Below, in pieces: positions 62,937 through 64,000 of a stretch of DNA of 64,000 bases. This DNA is from Micromonospora lutea (GTDB lineage Bacteria > Actinomycetota > Actinomycetes > Mycobacteriales > Micromonosporaceae). Within the stretch, counting starts at the first letter, position 1; every line of letters begins with the position of its first letter. The notes under the pieces were generated by a model. It did not search any database. It had not been told where the DNA came from and worked only from the letters and a program-made list of their open reading frames with translations. The stretch covers positions 186,001-250,000 of the forward strand of contig NZ_BOPB01000005.1 of NCBI RefSeq assembly GCF_016863535.1, in the 5' to 3' direction. The position numbers and the translations under genes were made by a program.

Positions 62937-64000
62937 GTGACTGAGCGCATCTCGTCCGTAGAAACCATCGACGTACGGTTCCCCACGTCCCGGCACCGCG
63001 ACGGGTCGGACGCGATGAACCCGTTCCCCGACTACTCCGCCGCGTACGTCATCGTGCGGACATCGGCCGGCGCCGAGGGACACGGGCTGGTCTTCACCGT
63101 GGGTCGTGGCACCGACCTCCAGGTGGCGGCGGTGCGGGCGCTCGCTCCGATGGTGGTCGGCCTGCGGGTCGACGACCTGGTCGCCGACCCGGGGGCGCTG
63201 GCCCGTCGGCTCGTCGGTGACAGCCAGATCCGTTGGCTCGGGCCGGAGAAGGGGGTCGTGCACATGGCCGCCGGTGGTCTGGTCAACGCGGTGTGGGATC
63301 TCGCGGCCCGGCGGGCCGGCAAGCCGTTGTGGAAGCTGCTCGCCGACCTCACCCCGGAACAGTTGGTCGCCCAGGTCGACTTCCGTTACCTGCGCGACGC
63401 CCTCACCGAGGACGAGGCGGTGGCGTTGGTGCGGGCCGCCGAGGCGGGACGGGGTGAACGCGAGCGGCGGCTCCGGGCCGAGGGCTACCCGGCGTACACC
63501 ACCACCCCGGGCTGGTTGGGCTACGACGACGAGAAGCTGGCCCGACTCTGCCGGGAAGCGGTGGCGGCGGGCTACCGGCTGATCAAGCTCAAGGTGGGCG
63601 GCAACCTGGCCGACGACGTACGCCGGATGGGCATCGCCCGGCAGGTGGTCGGCCCGGACATCCGGATCGCGGTCGACGCGAACCAGATCTGGGGCGTGCC
63701 GGAGGCGATCCGCTGGATGCGGGAACTGGCCGAGTTCGACCCGTACTGGATCGAGGAGCCGACCTCGCCGGACGACGTGCTCGGGCACGGCGCCGTACGC
63801 AAGGCACTCGCTCCGGTCAAGGTGGCCACCGGCGAGCACGTGCACAACGCGGTGATGTTCAAGCAGTTGCTCCAGGCCGACGCCGTCGACGTGGTGCAGA
63901 TCGACGCCTGCCGCGTCGCCGGGGTCAACGAGAACCTGGCGATCCTGCTGCTCGCGGCGAAGTTCGAGGTGCCGGTCTGCCCGCACGCCGGGGGAGTGGG
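62937..64000 (+). CDS. L-fuconate dehydratase (enolase superfamily), 3' end missing
   Basis: The first 354 residues are present; the gene continues past the right edge. GTG 62937 follows AGGAG. The N-terminal lid has [17 protein letters not shown], diagnostic of FucD. All active-site positions match X. campestris FucD with a numbering offset of one: Lys217 and Lys219 (LIKLKVG), Asp247 (AVDANQ), Glu273 (WIEEPT), Glu300 (TGEHV) and His350 (CPHAGG). It dehydrates L-fuconate to 2-keto-3-deoxy-L-fuconate, which the SDR and FAH-family proteins encoded at 44.4-46.0 kb could process. FucD numbering is recalled. Confidence 0.93.
   Translation, partial: MTERISSVETIDVRFPTSRHRDGSDAMNPFPDYSAAYVIVRTSAGAEGHGLVFTVGRGTDLQVAAVRALAPMVVGLRVDDLVADPGALARRLVGDSQIRWLGPEKGVVHMAAGGLVNAVWDLAARRAGKPLWKLLADLTPEQLVAQVDFRYLRDALTEDEAVALVRAAEAGRGERERRLRAEGYPAYTTTPGWLGYDDEKLARLCREAVAAGYRLIKLKVGGNLADDVRRMGIARQVVGPDIRIAVDANQIWGVPEAIRWMRELAEFDPYWIEEPTSPDDVLGHGAVRKALAPVKVATGEHVHNAVMFKQLLQADAVDVVQIDACRVAGVNENLAILLLAAKFEVPVCPHAGGV

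Overview
The window is high-GC actinobacterial DNA. The GC-rich codon use, frequent GTG/TTG starts, ATGA/GTGA gene overlaps, secreted enzymes with proline-threonine linkers and family-2 carbohydrate-binding modules (CBM2), and ScfR/RamB, SCO5389-type and DUF4253 genes point to a Micromonosporaceae soil bacterium close to Micromonospora. This assignment is inferred from gene content; no marker gene was compared.

Left part (1-15.5 kb): a plant-biomass island. It holds five secreted CBM2 proteins: a metzincin-type protease, a CotH-family kinase, a glucuronoyl esterase (CE15), a GH10 xylanase and a GH12 endoglucanase. The CotH gene is translationally coupled to a VTC-type polyphosphate polymerase and a DUF4956 membrane protein. 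CE15 and GH10 have CGAAAC/GTTTCG inverted repeats at their promoters. A heterodimeric ABC exporter with an iron-box-like site lies inside the island, and a broken, possibly chitinase-derived gene closes it.

Middle part (15.5-44 kb): an IclR regulator faces a KDPG aldolase-KDG kinase pair, which would handle uronate-derived 2-keto-3-deoxygluconate. Next come a sirtuin, a DUF4253 protein, a secreted phosphodiesterase-like lipoprotein, RamB divergent from the glyoxylate shunt (aceA-aceB), a soluble transhydrogenase, an SCO5389-like gene under a Zur/Fur-like box, an ArsR-SRPBCC pair, a large catalase, a DUF6493-SWIM pair, an MFS exporter, an SNF2 helicase, and XRE and GntR regulators.

Right part (44-64 kb): transport and sugar catabolism. 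A short-chain dehydrogenase and a fumarylacetoacetate hydrolase (minus strand) fit the end of the oxidative L-fucose pathway. At the right edge, a ribose-type ABC transporter and an L-fuconate dehydratase with all expected active-site residues fit its start. The two blocks share a TGATGTCT-containing operator-like site. Between them are an M23 peptidase, a complete sulfate ABC transporter, and a LacI-controlled unit of a GH32/68-type hydrolase and a second sugar ABC transporter with a serine hydrolase. A phosphatase-family protein with altered metal ligands and a frameshifted VOC gene follow.

Two copies of a ~121-bp intergenic element with TTTGCTCTGCTTCAAC termini, a separate 20-bp inverted repeat and several perfect hairpin terminators lie between genes. 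I saw no rRNA, tRNA, CRISPR array, integrase or transposase gene.
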